A stretch of 64,000 bases of DNA from [Flexibacter] sp. ATCC 35208 (GCF_001975825.1 NZ_MTKN01000039.1:18027-82026); one strand, 5' to 3'. Shown: positions 16,201-26,114, counted from the stretch's first letter. The notes: generated by a model from the letters alone, not told the origin. Translations and numbers: made by a program.

Positions 16201-19131
16201 CTATTTTAATGCGTCGAATAATATTTCGATTGGATGAAGGGCTTTCTTCCCCGTTCCATCCTTCACCTGATGCCTGCAACTTGTACCCGGCGCCGCTATC
16301 AGCGTATCATCCGCCGCACTCCTTACAGCTGGAAATAAAACGAGTTCACCTATCTGCATAGATAAATCATAATGTTCCTCCTCATACCCAAACGACCCCG
16401 CCATACCACAACAGCCAGAAGCAATTACCTCCACTGAATACTGTGCCGGCAGTGATAACATATTCTTACTAAACAATGCGGAAGACAACGCCTTTTGCTG
16501 ACAATGCCCATGCAGTTTTATTTGTTTTTTCTCATCAGTAAACTGTGAAGCTTTAATATTCCCTTTCTCCGCTTCTTTATTCAAAAACTCATCAATCAGG
16601 AATACATTTTTCGCCAACGCTTTCGCTGAAGATCTCAATTCCTCCCGCGCCAGATCAGGATACTCATCTCTAAAACTTAAAATAGCCGAAGGCTCCACAC
16701 CCAACAATGGCACATTATCATTTATCACCTCACTAAAGATCCGTACATTCTGCTCTGCAAATACCCTTGCTTTACGCAGCAACCCTTTAGACAACCATGC
16801 ACGTGCACTTTCCGGATGCTCAATCATCACCACATCATATCCCAGGCGATACAACAACTGCACTGCTTTGATACCAATATGTGTATCATTGAAGTTCGTA
16901 AACTCATCACAGAACAAATACACCTTCCTGGTGGCCACTGGCAATCCTGCCTTTATACCCGGCCACTCTTTCTTAAACCAGCGACGGAGGGTAATAGATT
17001 GTAACCCCGGCAATGAACGATCTTTCGCAAAACCAGAAGTTTTCTTAATAATATTCCCGGTTACCTTCGTACTGATCATCCAGTTGTAAATGCCCGGTAC
17101 ATACTGTGCCAACCCATTCAGGCGGTTATAATTACTGATCAGCTTTGCTCTAAACGGCACCCCATTCGCATCATAATAATGCTGCAGGAATTCCATTTTC
17201 AGTTTCGCCATATCTACATTTGAAGGACATTCAGACTTACAGCCTTTACAAGCCAGACAAAGGTCCAGTACTTCTTTGATCTCTTTATGATCGAAACGGT
17301 TTTCTTTATTGGAATGCGTCAGGAACTCACGCAGGATATTCGCCCTTGCACGGGTGGTATCCTTTTCATTGCGCGTAGCCATATAGCTTGGACACATGGT
17401 CCCACCACTCAGTTGCGTCTTACGGCAATCGCCGGAACCGTTACACTGCTCTGCGTGTTGCAGAATGGTCTGTTCCGGGAAGTGAAAGACAGTCTGAATA
17501 GGCGGTGTTTTTTGCCCTGGTGTATAACGCAACATGCTGTTCATACTCGGCGTATCTACAATCTTATTCGGATTGAAGATGTTCTCCGGATCCCACGTAT
17601 ACTTTACATCTCTGAGCAGCTCATAGTTTTTATCCCCGATCATCTGGCGGATGAACTCACCACGCAAGCGACCATCACCGTGCTCACCACTCAGTGAACC
17701 TTTGTATTTCTTTACAAGTGTCGCAATCTCTTCAGCAATTTTACGGAAGAGGGCGTTCCCTTCTTCTGTTTTCAGATTGATGATTGGACGAAGGTGGATC
17801 TCACCGCTACCCGCATGTGCATAGTGCACACAGTAGAGATTATTGGCTTTTAAGACCTCGTTAAAGTCGCGGATATAGTCAGGCAGGTCGTAGATGTCGA
17901 TAGCAGTATCTTCGATCACTGGCACCGCTTTTTCATCACCCGGCAGGTTACTAAGCAAACCAAGACCTGCTTTGCGCAGCGTCCAGATCTTCTTGGAATC
18001 AGCACCAAACAGGAGGGGGAAGTGGTAGCCCAGCCCCGCGGCTTTCAGTTCCGCAGTGAGGCGGTCGGAGATCTCTGTGATTTCATCGCGGGTATCGCGC
18101 AGGAATTCCACCACGAGTATCGCGCCGGGATCGCCCTGTACAAAGAAGCGGTTCTTGCTTTGTTCAATATTGTCTTTTGTACACTCGAGTATGTAGTGGT
18201 CGATCAGTTCACTGGCGCTGGGTTTATATTGCATGGCAATAATATTCGCACGCAGTGATTCGTCTACGTTATTAAAGTGTACGCAGAGCAGACCTGTCTC
18301 TTTTGGAGGCAGGGGCGATACGTTGATTTTAATTTCAGTGAGGAACGCGAGGGTCCCTTCGGAACCGGCAATGAGTTTACAGAAGTTAAAGTCTTCTTTA
18401 CCGGCAGTGAAGGGTGCAGTTTCCAGCAACATGTCTACAGCATAACCAGTATTTCTGCGCAGGATGCTTGGCTTTGGAAATTCGCGGCGTATTTCTTCCT
18501 GGTTGGAGTGGTTACCAAGCAGGGTACGCATTTGTTTATAAACAGCGGTTTCCAGGCTGCCATCGTTCTTTTCACAACGGGCATGAAACTCTTCGGCAGA
18601 GATGCTGTTGAACGTCACGTCCGATCCATCGCTGAGAATAGCCTTTACTTCCAGCAGGTGTTCGCGGGTACTGCCATACACAACGGAGTTGGAACCGCAG
18701 GAGTTATTGCCCACCATCCCGCCGATCATGGCGCGGTTAGCGGTCGATGTTTCAGGACCGAAGTAGAAGCCGTATGGTTTCAGGAATAGATTGAGTTCAT
18801 CGCGGATCACGCCGGGCTGAACTCGTACCCAATGTTCTTCTGTATTGATTTCGAGGATTTTGGTGAAGGTGCGCGACACGTCTACTATGATACCGTTTCC
18901 GACTACCTGTCCTGCCAGCGAGGTACCTGCCGTTCGCGGAATCAGCGACGTCTTGTTTGCCCTCGCAAATCGGATCAGTGTTTTGATGTCTTCTTCATTG
19001 GCTGGAATAGCTACTGCCAATGGCATTTCTCTGTATGCTGAAGCATCTGTGGCGTACAGGGTACGCATGGTGTCATCAGTGTATAACGTTCCGGTAAATT
19101 GTCCGGCAAGCTCCCTAAGCTTTTCGCGCAT
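16201..19131 (-). CDS. FAD-linked D-2-hydroxyacid dehydrogenase with Fe-S domain (YdiJ-like)
   Basis: The 976-residue protein fuses a GlcD-like flavoprotein to a GlcF-like iron-sulfur half. The FAD-binding PCMH domain is at about 35-215 (RTAGTSLAGQVVGNGIIVDV, GGMVGNNSCGSNSVVYGSTR) and the FAD-linked oxidase C-terminal domain at about 250-530 (HAGSGEIHLRPI, SGEHGDGRLRGEF). Ferredoxin-type cysteines follow: CNGSGDC with a later CPSY, then CLACKGCKSECP at 625-636. A heterodisulfide-reductase-like CCG domain comes last (GCCGMAGSFGYEEEH, Cys907-Cys908). This is the layout of E. coli YdiJ, an FAD/Fe-S oxidase acting on D-2-hydroxyglutarate; D-lactate or glycolate are alternatives. It is a single gene bounded by a hairpin on its 3' side. 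Confidence 0.88.
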   Translation of the reverse strand: MREKLRELAGQFTGTLYTDDTMRTLYATDASAYREMPLAVAIPANEEDIKTLIRFARANKTSLIPRTAGTSLAGQVVGNGIIVDVSRTFTKILEINTEEHWVRVQPGVIRDELNLFLKPYGFYFGPETSTANRAMIGGMVGNNSCGSNSVVYGSTREHLLEVKAILSDGSDVTFNSISAEEFHARCEKNDGSLETAVYKQMRTLLGNHSNQEEIRREFPKPSILRRNTGYAVDMLLETAPFTAGKEDFNFCKLIAGSEGTLAFLTEIKINVSPLPPKETGLLCVHFNNVDESLRANIIAMQYKPSASELIDHYILECTKDNIEQSKNRFFVQGDPGAILVVEFLRDTRDEITEISDRLTAELKAAGLGYHFPLLFGADSKKIWTLRKAGLGLLSNLPGDEKAVPVIEDTAIDIYDLPDYIRDFNEVLKANNLYCVHYAHAGSGEIHLRPIINLKTEEGNALFRKIAEEIATLVKKYKGSLSGEHGDGRLRGEFIRQMIGDKNYELLRDVKYTWDPENIFNPNKIVDTPSMNSMLRYTPGQKTPPIQTVFHFPEQTILQHAEQCNGSGDCRKTQLSGGTMCPSYMATRNEKDTTRARANILREFLTHSNKENRFDHKEIKEVLDLCLACKGCKSECPSNVDMAKLKMEFLQHYYDANGVPFRAKLISNYNRLNGLAQYVPGIYNWMISTKVTGNIIKKTSGFAKDRSLPGLQSITLRRWFKKEWPGIKAGLPVATRKVYLFCDEFTNFNDTHIGIKAVQLLYRLGYDVVMIEHPESARAWLSKGLLRKARVFAEQNVRIFSEVINDNVPLLGVEPSAILSFRDEYPDLAREELRSSAKALAKNVFLIDEFLNKEAEKGNIKASQFTDEKKQIKLHGHCQQKALSSALFSKNMLSLPAQYSVEVIASGCCGMAGSFGYEEEHYDLSMQIGELVLFPAVRSAADDTLIAAPGTSCRHQVKDGTGKKALHPIEILFDALK

Positions 19132-19225
19132 ATTAATCTTCCCTTTTCAGAAGGCAAAAGTAAGGTTTAGATTGCTGGAATGCAAATGAGTGATTTTGTT
19201 AGATTTTATCTAATTTTTATAAAAT

Positions 19226-21577
19226 TTATTGCAAACTTTTTACAGGGTTGACCATCGCCGCCCTGATAGATTGATAACTCACAGTCAGGAGTGCAATCCC
19301 GCAGGCCAGGATCCCTGCGCCCACAAAGATCTCCCAGCTGATCTGGATCCTGTAATCAAAATGTGTGAGCCAGTTACGCATCAGTAAATAGGTAAATGGT
19401 GATGCAATTATACCCGCCAGTAATACCAGCCATATAAAGTCTTTGGATAGCAATAGCCAGAGCTGTGGCAGACTGGCGCCTAGTACCTTCCTGATACTGA
19501 TTTCCTTGGTCCTGCGTTCTGCCATGAACATAGCAAGGCCAAAGAGTCCCAAACCCGAAATCAAAATGGCCAACAGGGCAAAGGCGGCAGCTATACGGCC
19601 TACATGATTTTCCATTTCGAATTTATGGGCGAAATCCTGGTCGGTAAAGCTATAAATGAAGGGGAGGTCTGTATTGTATTTTTCAAAAACAGGCTGAATG
19701 ATGCTGAGAGTGTTGGACAAGTCTACCCCCTTTTTCAGCCGCAGCAAAATATTGTTCGCATCATCTCTTTCAAAGAGAATCGCCAGCGGATAGGCGGTCT
19801 GATATGGATTGTACAATACAAGATCCTTTACAATACCAATAATGGTGAGTGTGCGGGCACCAGATTGTATGGTTTTGCCAATAGGATCAGTGTACCTGAT
19901 GGTCTTCAGCGCAGTTTCATTTAAGACCACGGCATTGGAATCTGCCGGCCGGCTGGCTTCAAAAGAACGGCCCTGCAGCAGCTGCATACCCGTTACCTGC
20001 TCATAATCCCAATCGCCCATGATCACATCCATTCCAATTTCTGCTTTGGGGTCTTTGCCACTCCATGTGAAATCACTCCACTTGTTATAATTTGCTGTCA
20101 TGGGTTGTGAAGCTCTGGTGACTGCCTCCAGTTTCCCGGTACTTAACAGTTCCTGCTTCAGTGCCGGAAAATTCTTATTTAATGCTTCACTGGTGGCCAC
20201 TGATAAAAGATTATCAGGATTATATCCCAAAGATCGTGTTTGTGCATGCCTGATCTGCTGAAATACAATACCCGTACAAATGATAAGGGAAATACTAATG
20301 GCAAACTGGAACACGACTAAGACACGACGTAGCGTTACCGGGTTACGGCCTGTATGCACCGGGCCTTTCAATACCTTCACGGGAATAAAACCGGAAAGGT
20401 ACCAGGCAGGATAACTACCGGCGAGTAACCCTGTGGCAATACAGATACCTAATGCCATCCACACATGCTGATATGTAAACTGTACATGAGATATACCTAC
20501 CTGGCCAAGGAAGGGTTGTATGAGCATAATGAAGATGATGGCAAAGATAAATGCAATCAATGCCGTCATCACAGATTCTGTGAGGAACTGTCCGACCAGT
20601 TGTGTACGTCCGGAACCGATTGCTTTACGGATACCTACTTCTTTGGCGCGCTTTTCAGACCTTGCCGTACTCAGATTCATAAAATTGATACACGCAATCA
20701 GTAACACAAATATGCCAATGATGGTAAAGAGATGTACATAGGTCATTCTGCCACCGCTTTCTTTCCAATCTCTGAATTCATTGTGCAGGTGCATGTGTGT
20801 TAAGGGCTGTATGTCCAGGAACTGGTTATTATGTTCCGGATCATGCAGGTGCACTAACCCACTTATTTTTTTGGAGAAATCCGCCATATTTACACCGGGA
20901 TGGAGCTCTACTGCATTCCATGCAAAGTTGAATCCCCAGTTGGACCGTGCATTTCTGACGAATTCATACTTCTTTTCCATCAATGAAAAAGGCACGAGAA
21001 AATCAAACTGGAATGTTGAATTCGAAGGCACATCAGCCATCACACCGGTCACCTGCAATTCTTCATTGTCTACTTTTACAAATTGGCCCAATGCAGATGC
21101 ATTTCCAAAATAGGCATGCGCCTGTGACTTCGTCAGAATAATACTGTTCACATCATTCAAAGCTGTATTGATATTGCCTTCAATCAACGGGAAGGAAAAC
21201 ATATGGAGAAAAGCCGGATCAACAAAGAGGCAATTCTTTAAATACTTATTGGTACCATGCACCAGGCTCATTTGCGAAGACTGACTAATCCTCGTAGCTC
21301 GCTTTATTTCGGGATAATCATGCTGCATGATATCGTAGATAGGAACGGGCGTGCTGTACTGGGAACCTTTTACATCATTGAATAGGGTGTGTTTCACGAA
21401 TACCCCTATCCGCTGCCCATTCGCATGAAACTGATCAAAACTCTTTTCATACTGTACCCACATTCCGATAAGGAGGGCGAATGCCATACCCAAAGAAAGC
21501 CCTGTAATATTAATAGCAGAAAGCGTCTTGTGCTGTTTAAGGTTGCGCCAGGCAACCCGGCAATAATTCCAGATCAT
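19226..21577 (-). CDS. FtsX-type ABC transporter permease (MacB-like), orphan
   Basis: The 783-residue membrane protein has the tandem FtsX layout frequent in Bacteroidota: an amphipathic start and first helix (WNYCRVAWRNLKQHKTLSA), a periplasmic MacB-PCD-like domain at about 50-260, a block of membrane helices (FTIIGIFVLLIACINFMNLS) with the RAKEVGIRKAIGS signature, then a second periplasmic domain and a second FtsX block (RRTKEISIRKVLGASLPQLW). No ATPase gene lies beside it, so it presumably borrows a LolD/MacB-type ATPase from elsewhere. Such permeases work as mechanotransmission exporters of peptides or lipoproteins. It lies 94 bases downstream of the dehydrogenase start and seems to be a single gene. 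Confidence 0.88.
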   Translation of the reverse strand: MIWNYCRVAWRNLKQHKTLSAINITGLSLGMAFALLIGMWVQYEKSFDQFHANGQRIGVFVKHTLFNDVKGSQYSTPVPIYDIMQHDYPEIKRATRISQSSQMSLVHGTNKYLKNCLFVDPAFLHMFSFPLIEGNINTALNDVNSIILTKSQAHAYFGNASALGQFVKVDNEELQVTGVMADVPSNSTFQFDFLVPFSLMEKKYEFVRNARSNWGFNFAWNAVELHPGVNMADFSKKISGLVHLHDPEHNNQFLDIQPLTHMHLHNEFRDWKESGGRMTYVHLFTIIGIFVLLIACINFMNLSTARSEKRAKEVGIRKAIGSGRTQLVGQFLTESVMTALIAFIFAIIFIMLIQPFLGQVGISHVQFTYQHVWMALGICIATGLLAGSYPAWYLSGFIPVKVLKGPVHTGRNPVTLRRVLVVFQFAISISLIICTGIVFQQIRHAQTRSLGYNPDNLLSVATSEALNKNFPALKQELLSTGKLEAVTRASQPMTANYNKWSDFTWSGKDPKAEIGMDVIMGDWDYEQVTGMQLLQGRSFEASRPADSNAVVLNETALKTIRYTDPIGKTIQSGARTLTIIGIVKDLVLYNPYQTAYPLAILFERDDANNILLRLKKGVDLSNTLSIIQPVFEKYNTDLPFIYSFTDQDFAHKFEMENHVGRIAAAFALLAILISGLGLFGLAMFMAERRTKEISIRKVLGASLPQLWLLLSKDFIWLVLLAGIIASPFTYLLMRNWLTHFDYRIQISWEIFVGAGILACGIALLTVSYQSIRAAMVNPVKSLQ

Positions 21578-21740
21578 GAAAAAATCAGTCCTACAATGAT
21601 ACCAGTTTGTAAATGATTGTAAATGAATAACTTTCTGTTTTGCAGACTGTTCACTTTTAGCAACTTGTGTCCGGTTGCGAACACTTTGGCTGGCATGGTT
21701 TCTGAACGCTCTTAATAAAGAATTTTTAACCCAAAAAATT

Positions 21741-21775
21741 GTGAGTTATGGAAATTATGTGAGTTATGGAAATTA
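21741..21775 (+). repeat. Tandem duplication of an 18-bp start-codon region
   Basis: The 18-base unit GTGAGTTATGGAAATTAT at 21741-21758 is repeated at once from 21759 (17 of 18 bases). Each copy contains an ATG. The first opens a three-codon frame ending at TGA (M-E-I-M-stop); the second opens the small gene at 21766. This looks like a recent slippage duplication of the translation start. Confidence 0.8.
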
Positions 21776-21954
21776 GAGACAGATCAATCGGTAGTCACGG
21801 TTTAGAACAGGGGGGACCCAACCTCGGTAACGATTATAGCCGTGATATAACAAGAGAAGTGACTTCAGGTGATACTGAAAAGATAATACTGCCTAAAAAA
21901 AGCAAACATAAAAAAGAACAAAACAAAGGCGATAAAAATCCAAAGCAGCGATAA
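21766..21954 (+). CDS. Small charged protein, hypothetical
   Basis: The frame encodes 62 residues starting MEIRDRSIGSHGLEQGGPNL and ending in a strongly basic tail (PKKSKHKKEQNKGDKNPKQR). It is hydrophilic throughout with no membrane segment, and the tail could bind nucleic acid. I do not recognise a family. In favour of a real gene: it is alone in a 440-base gap, no longer frame competes, and a good terminator hairpin follows at 21978-22012. Against: no clear ribosome binding site and a duplicated start region. An alternative in-phase start is not available upstream because the first ATG copy runs into TGA. Confidence 0.4.
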   Translation: MEIRDRSIGSHGLEQGGPNLGNDYSRDITREVTSGDTEKIILPKKSKHKKEQNKGDKNPKQR

Positions 21955-21977
21955 GATGAGGGCTGCTTAAGCGGGTG

Positions 21978-22012
21978 AGGCTGTTAAAAAGCATAAGCTT
22001 TTTAACAGCCTT
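21978..22012. terminator. Bidirectional terminator hairpin
   Basis: AGGCTGTTAAAAAGC and GCTTTTTAACAGCCT form a perfect 15-bp stem with an ATAA loop. It lies between the small plus-strand ORF and the convergent DUF72 gene (stop at 22018) and could terminate both. Confidence 0.75.
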
Positions 22013-22017
22013 CTTAT

Positions 22018-22923
22018 TTAAAATAACGATTGTTGTTTTGGTTGGAATACAGGTTTCGGCATACTGATCCCACACACTTCCTTCATTTTATCTATGAAAT
22101 AAACAGTCGCATCAATATAACTCAGTTCATCCCCCATATGCATAAAGAAATACAATTCCATTAATCCATTCTTTATCCATTGATCGATTCTGTACACCCA
22201 GTCATCCATCCTTTTATAATCCGTCGGGTGTAAACTATTCCCCACGAAGCGGACCATAGACCCCGGGGTGGGCAATTGCATATGCACACAATCCCTTCTA
22301 CCTGCTGTATCAGTGATCACCGCACCTATTTTTAGTGTTCTTAATGTATCAAAGAGCTCTTTGGTAGTGGCAGGGTTATTAAACCAATCCGGATGTCTGA
22401 GTTCTACATACCATTGCAGATCCGTCGGCAGACTTTGCAGATATTTATAAAGGTTATCCCTCCGGGTAGGGCTATAGTTCTCTCCCAATTGCAAAAAGAT
22501 AGGCCCCAGGTTTTCTTCCAGTGCAAGGATACCTTCAAGGAAGGCGGTCGTCTGATCCTGCGCATTTACAAGATTACTATAGTGACTGATGGACTGCGGC
22601 ACTTTAGGGCAGAATTTAAAATCCGTCCTGTTTACCCGTTCCTTCCATTTGCCGATTGTATAAGCATCATAGATCTTATAATGAGTAGCATTGAACTCAA
22701 TACAATTGAAATGATGGGGGTATTGCTCAATATAATTGGCTTCTTTGGTACCCTTGGGGTAAAGGTGGCCAACCCATTCTTTCATTCCCCATCGCGGGCA
22801 TCCAATATAAATTGCCACATTTGCCGCCGGCTTACCTGGTAATACCTGTTGGTTGTCAGCAGGATCAGGAAGAGTAAAGTCTATATTGCTTAATAATGAA
22901 TCATTAACGCGACCAAATTGCAT
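22018..22923 (-). CDS. DUF72 domain protein (YecE-like)
   Basis: The 301-residue cytoplasmic protein has the TIM-barrel-like DUF72 pattern: IYIGCPRWGMKEWVGHLYPK at about 38-57, then NCIEFNATHYKIYDAYTIGKW, FKFCPKVPQSISHY, PIFLQLGENYSP and YVELRHPDWFN, each a family landmark. The biochemical role of the family is not established. The gene is solitary, divergent from glgA with a 294-base gap, and convergent with the small ORF upstream of it. The start at 22923 gives a leader of about 35 residues before the core domain, slightly longer than usual; a later start cannot be excluded. Confidence 0.85.
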   Translation of the reverse strand: MQFGRVNDSLLSNIDFTLPDPADNQQVLPGKPAANVAIYIGCPRWGMKEWVGHLYPKGTKEANYIEQYPHHFNCIEFNATHYKIYDAYTIGKWKERVNRTDFKFCPKVPQSISHYSNLVNAQDQTTAFLEGILALEENLGPIFLQLGENYSPTRRDNLYKYLQSLPTDLQWYVELRHPDWFNNPATTKELFDTLRTLKIGAVITDTAGRRDCVHMQLPTPGSMVRFVGNSLHPTDYKRMDDWVYRIDQWIKNGLMELYFFMHMGDELSYIDATVYFIDKMKEVCGISMPKPVFQPKQQSLF

Positions 22924-23217
22924 AAAACTAATTGGAAATTAATAGTCTTCGAAGATAAGATTTTTCACTATAATCGCTTTTTCAGCATTCCGTGGTTGCC
23001 ACGCCACAGATCGTGGCGATGAAATTGCCTTATGGTAAAAAATCATTATGAATTGAAAGGCTTTCTACAAGCTCAATAGAAGCGGGTTTGATGGCAGCAG
23101 GCTGTACCAGTGGCGGCTATACAAATAATAGAAAGAAAGTTTGGATATTCCTTTGCAATATCCTTTTTCCAAGCTAATTTGATTGCATACAAGCCCTTTA
23201 TTTATTAACTGACAAGC

Positions 23218-24642
23218 ATGGAAATTTTACACGTTAGCGCGGAATGTTATCCGGTAGCGAAAGTTGGAGGATTAGCCGATGTAGTAGGAGCACTACCAAA
23301 GTATCAACACCAGTTAGGGTGTGTTGCCAAGGTAGTGATGCCCGCTTATAAATCCCGCTTTTTTGAACAAAACGAATTTGAGCTCGTGCACCAGGGAGGA
23401 ACCTGGGTAGGGTTCAACTGGTACCATGTCAATGTATTCCGTGAAAAGAACAATGTATTGGGCTTTGACCTGTACCTGTTAGATATTCCGGGACTACTGG
23501 ACAAGGAGGGCGTGTATGGTCACTGGAATGATCTGGAACGTTTTCTGGCATTCCAGATCGCAGTGCTGGACTGGCTGAATGAATGGCAGCATCATCCGGA
23601 CGTCGTGCATTGTCACGATCATCATACTGGGTTTATTCCTTTTATGATGACACATGCTTACAAGTACGAAAGGCTGCGCAATATAGCCACAGTACTCACC
23701 ATTCACAATGCACAGTACCAGGGCCAGTTTGGCTGGGATCAGCTATACCGGTTACCGGGTTTTGACCTCTGGAAGGCAGGCCTGGTAGGATGGGAGGGCG
23801 CTGTGAACCCACTGGCGGCAGCCATCAAATGTGCATGGAGGGTTACCACCGTTTCACCAGGGTACCTCGAAGAAATGTATAACGGCGCGAATGGACTGGA
23901 AAGTCTGCTGCGAAGCGAGCGTCGCAAGTGCAAGGGTATCCTGAATGGTATTGACAACAAGATATGGGATCCTGCTACAGATCCGATGTTACCTGTCCAC
24001 TATGATGATACTTCCTTCGTAAGCGGGAAGAAAGAAATAAAGCGCCAATTGTGTGAGGAGTTTGGATTTGACCCTGAATTACCCTTGTTCTCCTTCATTG
24101 GCCGCCTGGTGGGCGAAAAAGGCGCTGACCTGTTACCAGATATTATTGGTCGTTCACTATATGAGCAACAAAATCAACTCAACTTCCTTGTATTGGGTAG
24201 TGGAGAGCCGCATACAGAGTGGCGTCTGCACCAGACAAAGAGTACGACTGGTCCAAACTTTAATGTACAATATGGTTATAACGAGGGCTTATCGCATCGG
24301 ATCTATGCCGGTAGTGATTTCCTGTTAATGCCAAGCAGGGTAGAACCTTGTGGCCTGAACCAGTTATACGCACTGCGTTATGGCACAATGCCTATAGTAC
24401 GTAGCACAGGTGGCCTTAAAGATACCGTGAAGGATTTTGGAGAACAGGGTGGTTTCGGTATCCGATTTATACAGGCAGAAGTTTGGGATGCTTGTCAGGC
24501 TGTTACCCGCGCTGTAGAGCTGTATCGTGATGCACAGGCACTGCAGGAGATCCAGGAATATATTATGCAGATCGATCACTCCTGGGACAGCGCCGCTGCA
24601 GAATATGTAAAATTATACGAATCAATAGTAATAAGACCTTAA
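23218..24642 (+). CDS. glgA: Glycogen synthase (ADP-glucose, GT5)
   Basis: The 474-residue enzyme transfers glucose from ADP-glucose to the growing alpha-1,4-glucan. The GT5 N-terminal motif is EILHVSAECYPVAKVGGLAD with the substrate-binding Lys15 of KVGGL. The acceptor region HCHDHHTGFIP and the C-terminal nucleotide-binding half follow (FIGRLVGEKGADLL, then PSRVEPCGLNQLYALRYGT, which contains the catalytic Glu and the GT5 signature). It ends at the usual length. glgC follows after 85 bases, so the two form a glycogen synthesis unit. No branching enzyme or phosphorylase gene lies beside it. Confidence 0.95.
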   Translation: MEILHVSAECYPVAKVGGLADVVGALPKYQHQLGCVAKVVMPAYKSRFFEQNEFELVHQGGTWVGFNWYHVNVFREKNNVLGFDLYLLDIPGLLDKEGVYGHWNDLERFLAFQIAVLDWLNEWQHHPDVVHCHDHHTGFIPFMMTHAYKYERLRNIATVLTIHNAQYQGQFGWDQLYRLPGFDLWKAGLVGWEGAVNPLAAAIKCAWRVTTVSPGYLEEMYNGANGLESLLRSERRKCKGILNGIDNKIWDPATDPMLPVHYDDTSFVSGKKEIKRQLCEEFGFDPELPLFSFIGRLVGEKGADLLPDIIGRSLYEQQNQLNFLVLGSGEPHTEWRLHQTKSTTGPNFNVQYGYNEGLSHRIYAGSDFLLMPSRVEPCGLNQLYALRYGTMPIVRSTGGLKDTVKDFGEQGGFGIRFIQAEVWDACQAVTRAVELYRDAQALQEIQEYIMQIDHSWDSAAAEYVKLYESIVIRP

Positions 24643-24670
24643 TTGGCACGGAACTTTCCACGTAAGTTTG
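24643..24670 (+). promoter_or_regulatory. Candidate glgC promoter
   Basis: TTG at 24643-24645, directly overlapping the glgA stop region, is followed after 17 bases by TAAGTTTG at 24663-24670, a full match to the TTG-N17-23-TAnnTTTG promoter of Bacteroidota. It lies 57 bases ahead of the glgC ATG, so glgC may also be transcribed independently of glgA. Confidence 0.55.
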
Positions 24671-24727
24671 TAAACGGGACTTTTCATATAGTTATCATTA
24701 TTTCAACGAAACAAAAGAATAGAATAT

Positions 24728-25999
24728 ATGTCTAACGCAGTTATCTCCCTTATCTTAGGAGGCGGTTCAGGTACACGTCTTTATCCGCTCACCCGCAGGC
24801 GCTCGAAACCCGCTGTGCCCGTAGCCGGTAAATATAGGCTGGTGGATATTCCCATCTCCAATTGTTTGAATGCGGATATGAACCGCATCTTTGTGCTCAC
24901 CCAGTTTAACTCCGCGTCACTGAATAAGCATATTAAGAATACATACCACTTTAGCCACTTCAGTAAAGCGTTCGTAGATATCCTGGCGGCAGAACAAACT
25001 CCCGATAACCCCACCTGGTACCAGGGTACAGCCGATGCGGTGCGTCAGTGCCTCCATCATATCGAGAACTATGAGTATGACTATGTGCTCATACTATCTG
25101 GCGACCAACTGTATCAGATGGATTTCAGGGAGATGCTGCAACATCATATAGAATCACAGGCAGAGGTGACGATCGGTACCATCCCGGTCACCGCTAAAGA
25201 CGCTTCTGACTTCGGTATATTAAAAACTGATGATAAAGGAACAATTACCTCCTTTACCGAAAAACCGAAGCAGGAAGTTCTGGCACCCTGGGCTTCGCCT
25301 GTAAGCGATGAGATGCATGCAGAAGGAAGAGAATACCTGGCAAGTATGGGTATCTACATCTTCAGCAGAACCACGCTCAATGAATTGTTGAAAGGGCAGG
25401 AGGCTGCCACCGATTTTGGCAAAGAGATAATTCCATACGCCATCAACGCGGATCTGAAAGTAATGAGCTATCAATACACCGGTTACTGGACGGATATTGG
25501 AAATATCAGCTCGTTCTGGGAAGCAAACCTGTCATTGACAGATGAGATCCCTCAGTTCAATTTATTTGATGAAGGCAAGATCATCTATTCCCGTGCGCGT
25601 ATGCTGCCACCGGCAAAGATGAGTGGTACCTTCAACAAGACCATCATTTCAGACGGTACAATTATCTCAGATAGCACCCTGGAACGTTGTGTAGTGGGTA
25701 TCCGTGCCCGTATTGGCCGTGGTTCAGTGATCACAAACAGCTACATTATGGGTAGCGATTTCTACCAAACCCTCGAAGACCTGGCCAGAGCCAAGGCCAA
25801 AGGCCATCCGCCAATGGGGATTGGAGATAACTGTGTGATCAATAATGCGATAATAGATAAGAATGTGAGCATTGGCAACAATGTAAAGATAAATGTAGGC
25901 GAGACATTGCCGGATGGTGAGCATGAGCAATATACCGTGAAGGATGGTATTGTGGTGATTAAGAATGGAATGGTATTGCCGGATGGATTTGTGATTTGA
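24728..25999 (+). CDS. glgC: Glucose-1-phosphate adenylyltransferase
   Basis: The 423-residue enzyme makes ADP-glucose from glucose-1-phosphate and ATP, the committed step of bacterial glycogen synthesis. The nucleotidyltransferase signature GGGSGTRLYPLTRRRSKPAV is at residues 11-30, followed by KYRLVDIPISNCLNA (35-49) and the LSGDQLYQMD metal site. The C-terminal third has left-handed beta-helix hexapeptides (TIISDSTLERCVVGIRARIG, then INNAIIDKNVSIGNNVKI). The arginine-rich N-terminal region expected of allosteric regulation is present. It probably feeds the upstream glgA product. A long hairpin terminates the unit. Confidence 0.95.
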   Translation: MSNAVISLILGGGSGTRLYPLTRRRSKPAVPVAGKYRLVDIPISNCLNADMNRIFVLTQFNSASLNKHIKNTYHFSHFSKAFVDILAAEQTPDNPTWYQGTADAVRQCLHHIENYEYDYVLILSGDQLYQMDFREMLQHHIESQAEVTIGTIPVTAKDASDFGILKTDDKGTITSFTEKPKQEVLAPWASPVSDEMHAEGREYLASMGIYIFSRTTLNELLKGQEAATDFGKEIIPYAINADLKVMSYQYTGYWTDIGNISSFWEANLSLTDEIPQFNLFDEGKIIYSRARMLPPAKMSGTFNKTIISDGTIISDSTLERCVVGIRARIGRGSVITNSYIMGSDFYQTLEDLARAKAKGHPPMGIGDNCVINNAIIDKNVSIGNNVKINVGETLPDGEHEQYTVKDGIVVIKNGMVLPDGFVI

Positions 26000-26075
26000 T
26001 CGCATTGGGTTTGAGAGAATTGGGTATTTATGGAATCCGGTTTTTGGATTTATGGAGCCGATGGCTAGTTTCAAA

Positions 26076-26114
26076 AAAAAAATCGCTTTTACCGAAGGTA
26101 AAAGCGATTTTTTT
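26076..26114 (+). terminator. Long perfect terminator hairpin after glgC
   Basis: An 18-bp perfect stem, poly-A on the left and poly-T on the right, closes a GAA loop inside ACCGAAGGT. This is the same architecture as the hairpin at 4571-4611 with a different stem sequence. Confidence 0.85.
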
